61,196 nt of DNA from contig NW_025955192.1 of the NCBI RefSeq assembly GCF_022376445.1, positions 1-61,196 on the forward strand. The letters are read 5' to 3'. The stretch comes from Fomitopsis serialis (Eukaryota > Basidiomycota > Agaricomycetes > Polyporales > Fomitopsidaceae). How positions within the stretch are numbered: position 1 is the first letter of the stretch; the number at the start of each line of letters is the position of its first letter. The notes beneath the pieces are model-generated. The model saw only the letters and a program-made list of their open reading frames with translations, was not told where the DNA came from and ran no database searches. The translations under genes were made by a program, and so were the position numbers. Of the stretch, positions 45,502 through 56,155 are shown in pieces.

Positions 45502-48500
45502 TCAGTCGTCATCTTCATCGTCGCTGATGACAAGTATCATAGCGTCTCTGCTGGGCTCAGGCCAGTGAGTCTTCCACGCGTGCGTCGCTTGCGACTTATA
45601 AGGTTGATTATATCCATTCGTGGCGAAGGATGAAGGGGGCGAAGACGACACAGGCTTCAACGGCGCATCTGCCTTCATGTCCCCGTCCATCGCGCTGTGA
45701 AACACTCAGCGATGTCCGCAGGAGAGGGGCGTGAATGGGCGGCTTACCGTTGCCGCTCTCGCAGCATGCCGAGAATGTTCTCCTTCTCCGCCTTCGACCG
45801 TGCCGTGGTAAGCTTCGCCATGAGCACCTTCGTCTCCGCGATGTGCTGCTCCAGTCGTTTCTGTCTTGCCGCCAAGAGCACTTTCTCTGCTGCTTGACTG
45901 GACTTGGCTAGCGTATGAGACTGCGTAAACGTACGTGGTTGGGGCGTTGCGGGTGCGGTCGGAGGCGCAGGTTGCGACACATGTACAGGCGCTGCAGCCG
46001 CGGGAGGTGAGTCGGACCGAGGCGATGGCTGCATCGTCTGGAGCGTCTCAGTGATAAATGAAACCGCAAGCTCGTCGAAGTTGATAGCGCTGCCTTTCGG
46101 AACTGCGGCAGCGCTAGGTGCGTCGTCACCCACGACTGTGGACGTGTCGCTCAAGGCCAGTGTGGATTCCTTCTCCTGCATAATCCCTGCAGAAGGGATA
46201 GACGCGATCCCGGCTTTCTTCCTGCTCTGCAGAGCCGAGCGGCGCAACTCTTGGGTCGAGAGTATCTCCGTCGGGCTGGAGATTGCTTCCTCGCCAGCAC
46301 GGCTGCTCGTGGCCGCCGGCTTGTCATTCTCCTCCTCCGGTGACGTATGCCTACTGCTGCCAGCCCTCGATATCACGTTCTTCTGCGCTAATTCCTCCTT
46401 CGCGCGGGCGATTCGCTCCTCAAGCTCCCTCTGCTTCTCCTGCAGTGTACGCTTGGCACTCACCACCGGCACAGACTCTGCGAGAACTGGTGCGGCCGAC
46501 TCCGACCTTTGGGAGACGACTGGCTGTGGCAGGGGGACCTTCGGCAGTTCCAGCGAAGGATCCTTCAGAGATGTAACAAGAGGAGCAGCCGGTAGAGGTT
46601 TCAGGGCCGAGACTGGACTCGTAAGAGTGGAAGGAGAAGCAACAGCAATCGGATGTGTCGGTTCTGTGGCGGATGTTGATGGGGCGGTTGGGACGATCGT
46701 CAACGCACTAGCAGGCACCGATGCAGCCGGAGGCTCCACCATAGTGTATGCAGATGGCGAGAGTGGCTGGGGTCGGCTCGTCTGGACTGGCAAGTCGGGA
46801 ATGGTGACCTCCGGTTTAGGTCGGCTAGACGATGGCAATGATTGTGGCACCGTGACCGCGTGTTCGGTCGCTGGAGGAGTGCGGGTGGTTGCTGGGCCAG
46901 CGTCGTCGACGCGCATCCTCTCTTCTTGCCCACGTTCGGCAGAGGCCTCCCTGGAAGAGGCAATTGATGCGCTATCAGCCGCAGTGACATCCGCACCCGT
47001 CGCCGGCTCGCCCCAAACACCATATCGTGACTCCTGGATGAAGTGTTCCTCCTTAGGGCCGGGCAAGTCCTCGTCGTCAGATTCGAGGTCCATCGCCTGC
47101 TCTTCTTCATGGTAGCTCGGGTCCCTGCGTCTCGGACCCGCGGAATAATACCAACTGCGCTCCGCCTCGGCACTGGGCCCCTCGTATTCGGAACCATCGT
47201 CAGATGACATGACCCCGTACTTTTCTACTTGCTCTAGATGGTCGGCCCAGCCACGATAACCGTATGGACTCGAAGGCGGTTGCGCTGCAGGTTGAGGCGG
47301 CTGTGCTGGTGGTGAAGCCTTGGGAACGTAGTTCGACGGACCGGACGATGAAGCGATAGGAGGAGGCTGAGGTAGAGGTAGGGGCACGGGCATTGGGACC
47401 CCAGAATACGTGCTAGCAACAGATTGTTGTCGATTATAGTTGGGAAAAGCGCGGGATCCATTCGCGGGAGGCAGTTTAGGAAGAGCGGGCGGCGCCCTTG
47501 GCTTGTTTTGTTTCGGCTGGAGGGCCTGAGCTTTCCTCTTCTCCGCCTTCTTGTCCTTCTTGCTCATCTTCTTGTTCGCCGCCTGAGGAGCCACTGGCGC
47601 TTCCACGACGCCCTCCTCGATCTCGCCCTCTTCCAAGTCTGCCGGGTTTTTCGCCGCTCCGCGGTACCACCACGCGCGGATGTGCTCCTTGCCCTCGCCC
47701 GCCATTCGCTGGCTGCCGAACGCCATCTCCGCCAGCGCAACGCTCTGAAACTCTACGAGCGCCTTGCCGGCCTTGTCCACTTCGGCGCGAAGCGGCAGCG
47801 GGCGAGCGAACCGCTTCGCCCAGTGCCTGAGGAAGTCGGGGTTGCGGAACTTCTTGGGGATGGGGGCAAGGACGAGGGTGCGTGAGGGATCTGGCAGTGG
47901 CTGGCGTAAGAGCTCGGAGGGGAACAAGCCAAGCCCGCTCCTGTCAGACTCCCGCGGCATTCCGAGCAATTTCTTCTGGGGGACGGAGATTTGGGTGGTG
48001 CTGGTGGCATCGGGTGCTGGGGGGAGAGGCTTTGGAAGAGGGATATGGGGAGCAGGCGCGGGAACGGGTATGTGAGGAGGTTGCTGGCGACGCTCAGGTG
48101 TATGTGGGATATACGCTGGAGCGGAGAACGGAGAAAAAGAGTCCGGGGGAGGTGGCGCGACGGGTGACATGGAGGGAGGTGGTTTGAGAGGTAGCGAGGG
48201 GATAAAGGATTGAGGCATGACGGCTGTATGTGCGGAGAAAGAGGCAGACCACGACATAGGAGGCAGGATTCCGCTGTGTTGGGCGTCACGATAGGTACCA
48301 ACCGGACGGTCAGGGAGAGGGGCCATCCTAGCAGGCATACGAGAGGCAGCAGGGGAGGCGTCCTGCATGTCCACGTCCTGCTCCGTGGCCAGTTCCGCCC
48401 CCTTAGCCGCCAACCGCTCTGCCCGTCGCCTCTTCTTTCGCTGAGACTTTGTCTCCTGCTGTTCATTAGGGACCGCGTCCTGCGCATACTGTTTTCGCTT

Positions 48501-48807
48501 GCGTTTCTGGCCAGCTAAAGGCGCGGGCGCTTGCATGGCTAGGGGACATCACCCTCAAATTATCTTGAAAGAGATGGAACGACCCACCATTACTGGAAGT
48601 ATTCTGCATCAGCATTTTGCTCGACGATGCATGGGCCTGCTGTCCCCAGTCATACATGGGCACGTCGACCATTTGACGTTCGAAGGCCGGCTCGGGGTCG
48701 GACAGTCTTGCTTCAAACCCTCCCAGTTCCTGTTCCACGAATGCGGCGTCCTCGTCGTCTGAGATGACAATGGGCGAGCTGAGCGATCCATTACCATTTG
48801 TCGCCAT
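45502..48807 (-). CDS. Large disordered protein with RRM-like segment and terminal SIM-like motifs
   Basis: Unrecognised protein of about 1,070 residues in three exons, read leftward from 48807. It begins MATNGNGSLSSPIVISDDED and ends AMILVISDDEDDD: both are hydrophobic-plus-acidic motifs of the SUMO-interaction (SIM) type, at opposite ends. After the first exon come basic clusters KRKRK and KKRRRAER, candidate nuclear localisation signals, then a long proline-rich stretch. A folded segment at about residues 290-365 (LVLAPIPKKFRNPDFLRHWA, KALVEFQSVALAEMAFGS) looks like an RNA-recognition motif. An acidic and serine/proline-rich middle follows, and two coiled-coil stretches near the end (QEKQRELEERIARAKEELAQ, KLTTARSKAEKENILGML). 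A nuclear RNA- or chromatin-linked role is inferred from composition only. An in-frame ATG at 48858 is possible but less likely. Confidence 0.78.
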
Positions 48808-49249
48808 TTCTGTAACCAAGACACAGCGAGAGAGATGAGTGGGAGGAAGGGCGGTCACTGTCGAGAGTCAAGACTCAAATTCGAGAGCGAGCGACGTTCG
48901 CGATGCGGATCGAGATAGTTTCAACTCCGACCAGGTCCGATCATTCTTCCATATCAGGTATAATCTAGGTCAGAGTCTGTTATGGCTGCATCAATACGTC
49001 CAGCCCAGCGATTGCAGAGAAACTACTGGGCTAACTGAGAAATTGTATTTACAGCGTACTGACGAATCTATGCACTCACACATACAGTTCCGCCCATAGG
49101 TGAAATAGCGCATCCTTGCGCAAGTTTGCTCTTGTAAGAACTCAGGTCTGAATCGGAAATGCATGAACCTGGGTACCGTCGGCACACAACAATCCGCAAT
49201 GGACGAGGGGCTCAGATGTCCAAAGCAATGTATTGAGCTGCCCGGGGGA
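48808..49249. other. Intergenic stretch
   Basis: About 440 nt between the start of the large nuclear-type protein and the stop of NDUFS5, both on the minus strand. It holds the promoter of the former; no TATA box or gene was recognised. Confidence 0.5.
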
Positions 49250-49780
49250 CTACTTTGACTCTCCTTCCTCCTGACTTCGCTTGATCAAACCCACACCAAC
49301 GATGGCTCCATCCGCGATAATGTCTGCCGCTTTCCGACCTTCCGTCGCCTCGTGCTCGGCCTTGCGGATGAACTCGGCCTTGATGGTCTTCGCGCGAGCA
49401 ATCTGCGTGTGTCAAGCAAGACATGGGTTGGATGAGGTGAGAGTGAAGGTGGGGAGATGGAATGACGTGCCTCGTTCGTATGGTGCAAGCACTCTACGTA
49501 GTCGTCTAGCGGCGGCCGGCACTTGGCTGGCACATCTGTCTGAGCATAGCACTGGCAAGGATGCTGTGTTTAGAGGGGGCGCACGAGCATGACAGAGTAA
49601 CTACGCACCTTCTGGAACTCCTGCCAGTACGGGAAACAGCGTGGTACGCCTAGCAAGTCCATGGGTTATGGTAGAACGCAAATCGGTAGTGTCTGGCCAT
49701 ACCTCCATTGAAACCAAAGCCAGACTAGCAAATACGTTCAGTAAAGATTCAAACAATGTATATGGAGCACTTACCGCCAT
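49250..49780 (-). CDS. NADH dehydrogenase (complex I) subunit NDUFS5 type, twin CX9C
   Basis: Small accessory subunit of mitochondrial complex I, about 100 residues, imported through the disulphide relay of the intermembrane space. Five short exons read leftward from 49780: MA, SGFGFNGG, VPRCFPYWQEFQK, CYAQTDVPAKCRPPLDDYVE with CLHHTNE, and IARAKTIKAEFIRKAEHEAT with a charged end. Two CX9C motifs are visible: C-FPYWQEFQK-C and C-RPPLDDYVE-C. The intron before IARAK begins with GC (GAG then GCACGT) and ends CGCAG, a GC-AG intron. It is divergent from the Get5-like gene with 268 nt between start codons. Confidence 0.92.
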
Positions 49781-50048
49781 CCTGGTATGTCGTGAGCGAT
49801 GCTGAGAGGTCGCTTGCAGTCACCCGGGCTTTCCGGCGTGACGGGCTGGTGACTGTGACGACACGCGCACGTCACACTCCGCCTACCGCCCCGCAGAGGC
49901 GGATCGCGGCCTGTGCAGTCGCCAAGTCGCAGTTGCAATTGAAAGTCCCCTTAAAGCTGTGTTTCCTTCGCTGATCTGTCTTTCTACTCCTCGAGCGCAT
50001 CCAGTCTGAACATCTCAGTATAATCACCGTTTAACCAGGCCCATCACA
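49781..50048. promoter_or_regulatory. Bidirectional promoter, NDUFS5 and Get5-like genes
   Basis: 268 nt between two divergent start codons. GC-rich on the left, pyrimidine-rich leader near 49970-50045 on the right. No TATA box was seen on either strand, as usual for housekeeping genes. Confidence 0.55.
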
Positions 50049-51087
50049 ATGAGCGAGCAAGCAGAACTGGCGTTTGTGAAGACGTTCGTCAACAACCTCT
50101 CGTCGCAGCCCGTCACGTACGCAGACGACTTCCAGCAACCATCCGAGAGGTCTCTAAGGAAGGTCCCGGTGCTACCGGTATGTGAAATTCTTGATCATCA
50201 TTTAGCCTGTAGGCCAATCGCGCGCCGCCTCGCTTAGGTAGACCTGCCTCCTCCTCCCGAACGCAAGGTGACACAGGTTGCGCCCACAGGTGAGCTCCTC
50301 TGCCCCACTCCCGCAGCTGTTATAAGTACGAGCCCGCGCACAGGCTCCCTGAGCATCACCTTCAAGTCTATCAAGCCTCCAAAGAGCTACACTCTCTCCG
50401 TACAGCCCACCGACCCCGTCTCTGACATCAAGGCGCAGCTCGCGTCAGAACCAGGCGCACCGCCCGCCGACGCACAGAGACTGCTGCTCAAAGGCAAGGC
50501 TCTCGCGGACAGCAAGCTTCTGCAGGAATACAGCATTAAGGAAGGAGACACCGTCACGCTTATGGTCAAGCCCGGCTTCGACTGGGACCCATCCAAGATG
50601 TCTACGTCGCTCGCACCCGTCACTGCACCTACGCCACAGAAGGCGAGAGCAGGGTCCATCACGTTGCTTCCGGAGCAGCCTTCACGAACCCGTGGAGGCC
50701 ACGGGCGTACACCGTCCATTGTCCTCTCTCCTTCCCCGTCGCTATCGCCGTCTCCAGGGGAGGTGTTGATCGACATACCCCTCGTGTTGGACACGTCCAA
50801 CATACCCGAGCTTTCCCAGTCTGGCGCGTCGAACACGCCATACCACACGACCATTGCGCAGCCTGCGTTCTGGGAGCATCTGTATGCCTTCTTGAAGTGA
50901 GCGACTCGTGTTTCGTTTGTTCATCATGCCGTACTCACAATCTCCATCCAGGGTTGAGTTTCCCAACGGCAGCGACGCGGCGCAGGCTTGGGAGGACTTC
51001 TTCTGCGCAAGCAAGGGTTCTCTCAGTGTCTCCGAGATCGCGAAGATCCGTGATCGTGTTGGTGTAACGGGGATGGCGGGCAGTTGA
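50049..51087 (+). CDS. GET5: Get5/UBL4-type ubiquitin-like protein
   Basis: Component of the tail-anchored protein insertion (GET) pathway in the cytosol. In the known family the N-terminus binds Get4, the ubiquitin-like domain binds Sgt2, and the C-terminus dimerises. Four exons (50049-50177, 50238-50289, 50344-50896, 50952-51087) give 289 residues. The start SEQAELAFVKTFVNNLSSQP and RSLRKVPVLPVDLPPPPERK fit the Get4-binding region. The ubiquitin-like fold is SLSITFKSIKPPKSYTLSV, VSDIKAQLASE, AQRLLLKGKALAD and EGDTVTLMVKPGF. A serine/proline-rich linker follows, then AFWEHLYAFLKVEFPNGSDA and SEIAKIRDRVGVTGMAGS. It is longer than the yeast protein because of the linker. Confidence 0.85.
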
Positions 51088-51604
51088 AGTTGGGTTCAGG
51101 TTCAGGTTGTGCTCATCGTAATCTTCAAGGGCTTCATGGTCATATCTCTCATTCATAATGCTGTAATGGACTTCGGAGGCACATTTGATCACATCCAAAC
51201 CTTCGTTCGGGCTTCTGGCAGTCGGCGACTTAGCACGGCCGTGAAGCCATTGTATATGTATGAGACACTTTGCCTTAGTTCGTCGGGCTGCGCAGCTGGA
51301 TGGGCCTGACTACGTGGCGCGATGAGCTACTCAATCCCGTTATGTTCTTTCTGTTACGACGCTATTGGACGTCTGCAGATGGACCCAACGCCGGGCCCAG
51401 TCAGCAACCAGGGAACGGAAACCCACTCTCAGCCTCCAGGTACTCCATCCAACGCTCCAAGGCAAGCCTCGTCAACCGGTCGTCACACTATAAAGTCCTA
51501 CCCGTCTCTTTGCAATGTCTATCACCAATCCTCTACGTAGTTGGTTAGGCGTTCGCCCTCGGACCCAACGCCGGACCTGATAAAGACGAGCGGTTCGCAG
51601 AAGC
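51088..51604. other. Intergenic stretch with promoter of reductase copy 2
   Basis: About 520 nt. A TATAAAG element at 51489-51495 lies 110 nt upstream of the start codon at 51605. The phrase GGACCCAACGC is repeated at about 51382 and 51560. No gene is seen. Confidence 0.55.
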
Positions 51605-52915
51605 ATGACCTCAGTACCCCTCGCTCGCCTTCTCCCCCTTACCTCTCGCGCCCTCCGCTCCTCCAGACCAGGCCTACGCTCAGCCTATCGAGCATCTGCA
51701 CCGACTCACGCGTACGTACCGCGATACAACATGACCACTAGAGACGTCTCGCACCACACCGACATCGGCAAGATGAAGACGGAGGACGACGGCACGTTCA
51801 AGCGCAAGCCGTCCCAGTTCAGGGACTGGCTCGAGAAGGGCGGGAAGTTCGAGCCCGAGAAGGGTGAGCGAGACAGCTCGTCCATCGCGCCAGGGATGTA
51901 TCACTGACGTGCAGTGCAGGCCGGTACCACCTCTACGTATCCTACGCATGCCGTGAGTCGTGCCGCAGACTGTGCGACGCGCCCTACTAACTCGACCTAT
52001 ATCCAGCATGGGCGACGCGCGCCTTGATCATGCGCAAGCTCAAGGGGCTCGAGGACTTCATCGACGTCAGCGTCGTCTCCCCGCACATGGGCGAGCACGG
52101 CTGGCCCTTTGCGAGCGCGGACGCGTTCCCGGACGCGGACGCGGATCCGTTGCACGGCGCACAGCACGTCAAGGATCTCTACCTTCGCGCGGCGCCCAAC
52201 TACGAGGGCCGCTTCACCGTGCCCGTGCTGTGGGACAAGAAGCACAGCACCGTCGTGAACAACGAGAGCTCGGAGATCATCCGGATATTCAACGCGTCGT
52301 TCAACCACCTCTTGCCCGAGGAGAAGGCAAAACTTGACTTCTACCCCGAGGGGCTGAGGAAGGAGATCGACGAGGTGAACGACTGGGTGTATGATACCGT
52401 GAACAGTACGTGAACAGCGCATGTATGCGAGACATGGATGGTTGACGGCAGGGTGCGCAGACGGCGTATACAAGTCCGGTTTCGCGAGTTCACAAGCCGC
52501 GTACGAGAAAGCCGTCCTCCCGCTCTTCGCCTCGCTCGACCGGCTCGAGAAGATGCTCCAGGGCAAGGACTACCTCATCGGCGACCAGCTCACGGAGGCC
52601 GACATCCGGCTCTTCGTCACCATCGTCCGCTTCGACCCCGTCTACGTCGGGCACTTCAAGTGCAACATCCGCACGATCCGCGGCGGCTATCCCGCCATCC
52701 ACCTCTGGCTCCGCAAGCTGTACTGGAACTTCCCCGCGTTCAAGGAGACGTGCAACTTCGAGCATATAAAGACACATTATTACTGGTCTCACCCGATGGT
52801 GAGTGGATGTGTGTCCTCTTCGGCGAAGCGTGTGCTGACGACGTGGATGCAGATCAACCCGCACAGGGTCATCCCTGTCGGGCCAATCCCCGACATCCTG
52901 CCTCTCGAAGCTTAA
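51605..52915 (+). CDS. Glutathionyl-hydroquinone reductase (Xi-class GST), copy 2 with presequence
   Basis: Paralogue of 25152-26403 with the same intron positions, including the intron that splits the CPWATR active-site motif. It differs at the front: MTSVPLARLLPLTSRALRSS followed by RPGLRSAYRASAPTHA is rich in arginine, serine and leucine without acids, as in a mitochondrial presequence. A second in-frame ATG at 51731 (MTTRDVSHHTDIG) would give a cytosolic form, so dual targeting by alternative starts is possible. Core motifs: PSQFRDWLEKGGKFEPEKG, GRYHLYVSYACPWATRALI, FTVPVLWDKKHSTVVNNES, LTEADIRLFVTIVRFDPVY, IHLWLRKLYWNFPAF, and the end VIPVGPIPDILPLEA. Codon use is more C/G-ending than in copy 1, suggesting stronger expression. 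Confidence 0.94.
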
Positions 52916-53344
52916 GGCAAGTATCTGTATCCGTAGGTCATGAAGGAACACAAGGAACCCGTAGTTGCTTGCTTTGTATCAATACTTCCCTTCACACTGT
53001 CCCGCGTTCACAAGGTGTACGAGGCTACGAGCAGATATCGAGGAATAGCGATGTATGATATACAACAATTATCATGCAGCGCCGTGCGTCCCGTAGCGAG
53101 TCATGAGTGTACAGTCGAGAACATTCCTATGCATGCTTATAGTCATGTCCATGCCCTCGTGTCCACCGTGAGCCCTGTGCTTCGTAGTATGTCCCGAGCA
53201 GTGCGGGTTGTGGTCGTAGGTTGTTGATCGTCATCTTGCCCAAATAGAGCCCGTCAAACAGCCAGCGCCAGCGCCAGCGCCAGTGAGTCCAGTCCAGAGC
53301 CTCCAGTCGATCTGATCCAAGTCCCAGTCCCAGTCTGAGTCAAC
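52916..53344. other. Convergent intergenic stretch with hexanucleotide microsatellite
   Basis: About 430 nt between two stop codons. It contains a CAGCGC tandem repeat at about 53262-53283 and then a looser run of AGTCCAG/AGTCCC words to 53345. No gene is seen. Confidence 0.6.
53262..53283 (+). repeat. CAGCGC microsatellite
   Basis: Just under four uninterrupted copies of the hexamer CAGCGC, just beyond the stop codon side of the MAG-type gene. Confidence 0.8.
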
Positions 53345-54640
53345 TCAGAAGCAGAACGACATGCCGACGAGAGCAGCCCCGAGAACCACGAGCAGTTGCC
53401 AGAGAGCGTCGACGTGAGCACGGCCGATAGTCCCACTTGCTTTCCTCGAGTAGCCAGTTGCGCTTGGGGTGCTGCTCGCCGGGATGGTCATGTGCGTTGC
53501 GGTGGGTAGCTATGCCCGCGAAAGCTAAGTCCAGGAGCAACGGTTTTAGAGGGGAACAAAGACATACCGGCGTTGCGGATACTTGCGTCGAGTTCGTCAC
53601 CGGCGTCAGGGAGGGCGTCGCAGAGCTGTTCGTGGCCGTCGCGCTTGCATAGGTCGCATTTGCAGAGAGGTTGCGCGCCATGAGAACGCCGTTGTTCACG
53701 GACGAGTACGTGGTGCACATTGACGTGGCAGGCGCCGAGTGAGCTGAAGGAGTCGTCGACCGGCCTTGCCTCCAGGTTGACGTGCCGTACACTCCCATGG
53801 GCTACCGAGTCGCGTTTGCATCGGAGAAGGATTGAGTGAATGATGGACTTCTTACCTCCCCGCTGTCGCCCGCGCAGCGATCGAAGACACCAGCATCGTA
53901 GTCGCTAGGCATGTTCCACTCGCAGCCCATGACGTCGTAGATGTGTTGACAGTACGTCGTCGCGTCCGGACCCGGTTTGCACGCCCGGAAGCAGAACTCC
54001 GTGGAAGACATGTAGTTCTGTGTGCAAGGGAAGCCAGTCAGCGTGGCAAGGAGGGACGACACTCGTCCTCTTACTGTCCATTCATGCAACTGCTGGAGTT
54101 GCCCGAACGCGTTCGAGAACACGAGACCTCCGATAGGATTTCCGTTCCCGTCAGCGCCATGAGGATCCAGCTCGCCACCACTGTCGCCCGCGGGGATGTT
54201 CAGCTTCGTCAGGTCGCCGACGCCGGTGATCTGAATGTAGTCGGGTGTCTGGACGAAGTGCGCGCCGGTGATGGTGCCATCCGGAATCAAACGCGTCCCG
54301 TAGCCATCCCGTAAGCACCAGGAGACTTCAACGCGTTCTGTATCCCCGATAGTTGCGTTTGAACCCGAATATGGAGGTGCGTAGACGCAGAAGTCGTCCA
54401 CCGAGTTTACTAAGAGCGCAGCCCCATCAGCCATATCTCATCGTCATGTATGAGAAGCCACTCACGGTACGCGTTCTGGCAGAGAGAGTCCTGGCTTGAC
54501 TGAGTTCCGCATTGGTTGGTGCCATACTGACCGTCCTGCGTGTGGTCGGGCGCGTTAGACGGCAGATACGTCGCTGAATACGTCTGTGCGTGGCCGCGAG
54601 CAGCAAGAATGCTCAGAAGTACGAGAGAGAGCGCTACCAT
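53345..54640 (-). CDS. Secreted macrofage-activating-glycoprotein-type protein
   Basis: Protein of about 350 residues in five exons, read leftward from 54640, of the family annotated in basidiomycetes as macrofage activating glycoprotein (MAG). Signal peptide MVALSLVLLSILAARGHAQ; then QYGTNQCGTQSSQDSLCQNA, NSVDDFCVYAPPYSG, GYGTRLIPDGTITGAHFVQ, AGDSGGELDPHGADGNGNP, FCFRACKPGPDATTYCQHIY and WNMPSDYDAGVFDRCAGDSG with PMGVYG. The C-terminal part is serine/threonine-rich with many N-glycosylation sites, and the protein ends in a hydrophobic tail (LWQLLVVLGAALVGMSFCF) typical of a GPI-anchor signal. It is probably a cell-wall-attached glycoprotein. It shares a 217-nt promoter with the gene at 54858. 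Confidence 0.9.
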
Positions 54641-54857
54641 TATTACTGATATAGGAAAAGAAAGGAACGACTGTGGAAAAGGAGCGAGACAGACGGGAGG
54701 TCGGGACGGGAAGATGAGAGGCACCGTGACAGAGCGGCGACGCGACAATGAACCGACGTTCAACGAGACTTGCCAAAACGGGATGTGGCCATCCGGCAAT
54801 TTCCTATCCCGCGAATGTCGTACTTACCACATCTAATCTGGACTAGCCTGGACAACC
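54641..54857. promoter_or_regulatory. Bidirectional promoter of MAG-type gene and serine-rich membrane protein
   Basis: Only 217 nt separate the two start codons, so the genes must share regulatory DNA. No TATA box is evident. Confidence 0.5.
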
Positions 54858-55703
54858 ATGGCGGTTGGCCCGTCCGCAACTAGGTCCGCAATGTCGACGG
54901 CGGTCACGACATCCGCAACGACGAGCACGACTTCAAATTCTGCCTCTTCCTCCTCTTCCTCCTCCTCTTCCTCCTCCTCTTCCTCGTCGGGATCTGGCGG
55001 CGCTCCGTCCTTCTCCGCAAATGGCACCGCCGCGCTCATCCTTGCTTTCCTCGCCATCGGCCTGTTCGTCGGCGGGATGCTTGCCATGATTGGTCTGCGC
55101 AGGCGGGCTCTTGGGCGCGCGCAGCGCTGGATGTTGAACGAGGAGCCGAGCCCTGTGTGGTCGCCCATGGGCTCGGAGGCTGAGGATGATGTGCGAAGCA
55201 GAGCTCGTAGAAAGAAGAAGAAAGACGTAGGCACACCACCCAAGTTGTACGACATATACGCACCTGCGAAAGGCATCCAGTCCGCATTCTGGCAGGACGT
55301 ACTTGTGAGTTCGCTGTGACACATTGTTCGACAAAGTGTCTGAGGAGACGCATGCCGCTGCAATCCACAGCCTCTATCCGCCAAATCAATATCTCACAGT
55401 ACGCCGCATATACGCCGATCAGAAAGTGAGGACATCGCTCAAGGTGGCCATCGTCGGTGGCACTTCGACGCCTTGGGATTCTTCCATTGGCCTCCTGGCC
55501 CAACTCATCCATCACCTACACCAACTCGGCAAACGGTGCAAGTCGCCGTTGTGGTCGCTATGCCAGCGCCCGTTGACGCTGAGCCCCTGGGACTTGACTT
55601 CACTCTGGGATTGACCCAACTCTCCTGGAATCATGATATGGCTGTCCTCGACACCGCAAACGCCGCAACTCTTGTCGATGGTCGAGATCTCCAGCCGCAG
55701 TAA
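54858..55703 (+). CDS. Serine-rich single-pass membrane protein
   Basis: Protein of about 260 residues in two exons (54858 to about 55303, then about 55371-55703). A short serine/threonine-rich ectodomain contains a long polyserine run (codons at about 54943-54996), then one hydrophobic helix (ALILAFLAIGLFVGGMLAMI). The cytosolic side starts with basic RRRALGRAQRW, has a very basic patch RARRKKKKD, and continues TPPKLYDIYAPAKGIQSAFW. The last part, VQVAVVVAMPAP and LGLTQLSWNHDMAVL, looks folded. The layout (no enzyme domain, PKLYDIY after the helix) is typical of basidiomycete membrane proteins of unknown function. There is no cleavable signal peptide; the helix probably acts as a signal anchor. 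Confidence 0.75.
54943..54996 (+). repeat. Serine-codon microsatellite (TCC/TCT)
   Basis: Run of serine codons built from TCC, TCT and TCG triplets, coding the polyserine part of the membrane protein ectodomain. Length is likely to vary between strains. Confidence 0.8.
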
Positions 55704-56130
55704 CGTTAACGTTCACATTGCTTTCGACTGCTATTTGCCACCCGTCGTCATTAATGCTCTGCATCTGTATCGTCTACGGAATCTCACAACTGTATCCCAT
55801 ATCCGCTCGCCCATCTTGATTCGACCCCATTCCGACCGTACAGGTTGTGTAGTCACATCGGTCATGAAAGCTTCAAGCTCTCCGCATGTTCAGTTTATTC
55901 CTGCTTCTCCATTTTCGTTTTCGTGTGCGTGCGCACGTGAACGACGACCTAACAAGACGGTTCTCAGAGATTACATCCTGGGCATGGGGTCAGGCTTACC
56001 GCTGCGGTTGGTCGACAGCGGTGCCTGCAGAAATAAGCCCGTCAACTTCGAAGACGCCGCGCCACGGACGTGATCAACCAGATCGCTCGTCGACGTCGGA
56101 TGATTTCTATCGAGAATGTCATGTCCCCCG
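55704..56130. other. Intergenic stretch
   Basis: About 430 nt downstream of the serine-rich protein. A minus-strand piece near 55990-56090 with exon-like borders (CTGCAG before GCACCGC, then GTAAGCC) could be an exon of a gene truncated by the element to the right, but no frame could be extended. Confidence 0.35.
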
Positions 56131-56132
56131 GG

Positions 56133-56155
56133 AGGGCTCGTCGCTGGCGAGCCCT
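56133..56155 (+). repeat. Perfect 8-bp hairpin at the edge of the element-like region
   Basis: AGGGCTCG and CGAGCCCT flank a seven-base loop. A second small inverted pair (ACCCT and AGGGT) follows at about 56187-56205. They lie where sequence character changes from host-like to the C-rich region, so they may belong to the 5' end of the mobile element. Confidence 0.6.

Noticed and set aside
46051..47115. 354-codon plus-strand open frame
   Set aside because: Opposite the large minus-strand protein whose frame is open for 930 codons; serine/glycine-rich mirror composition.
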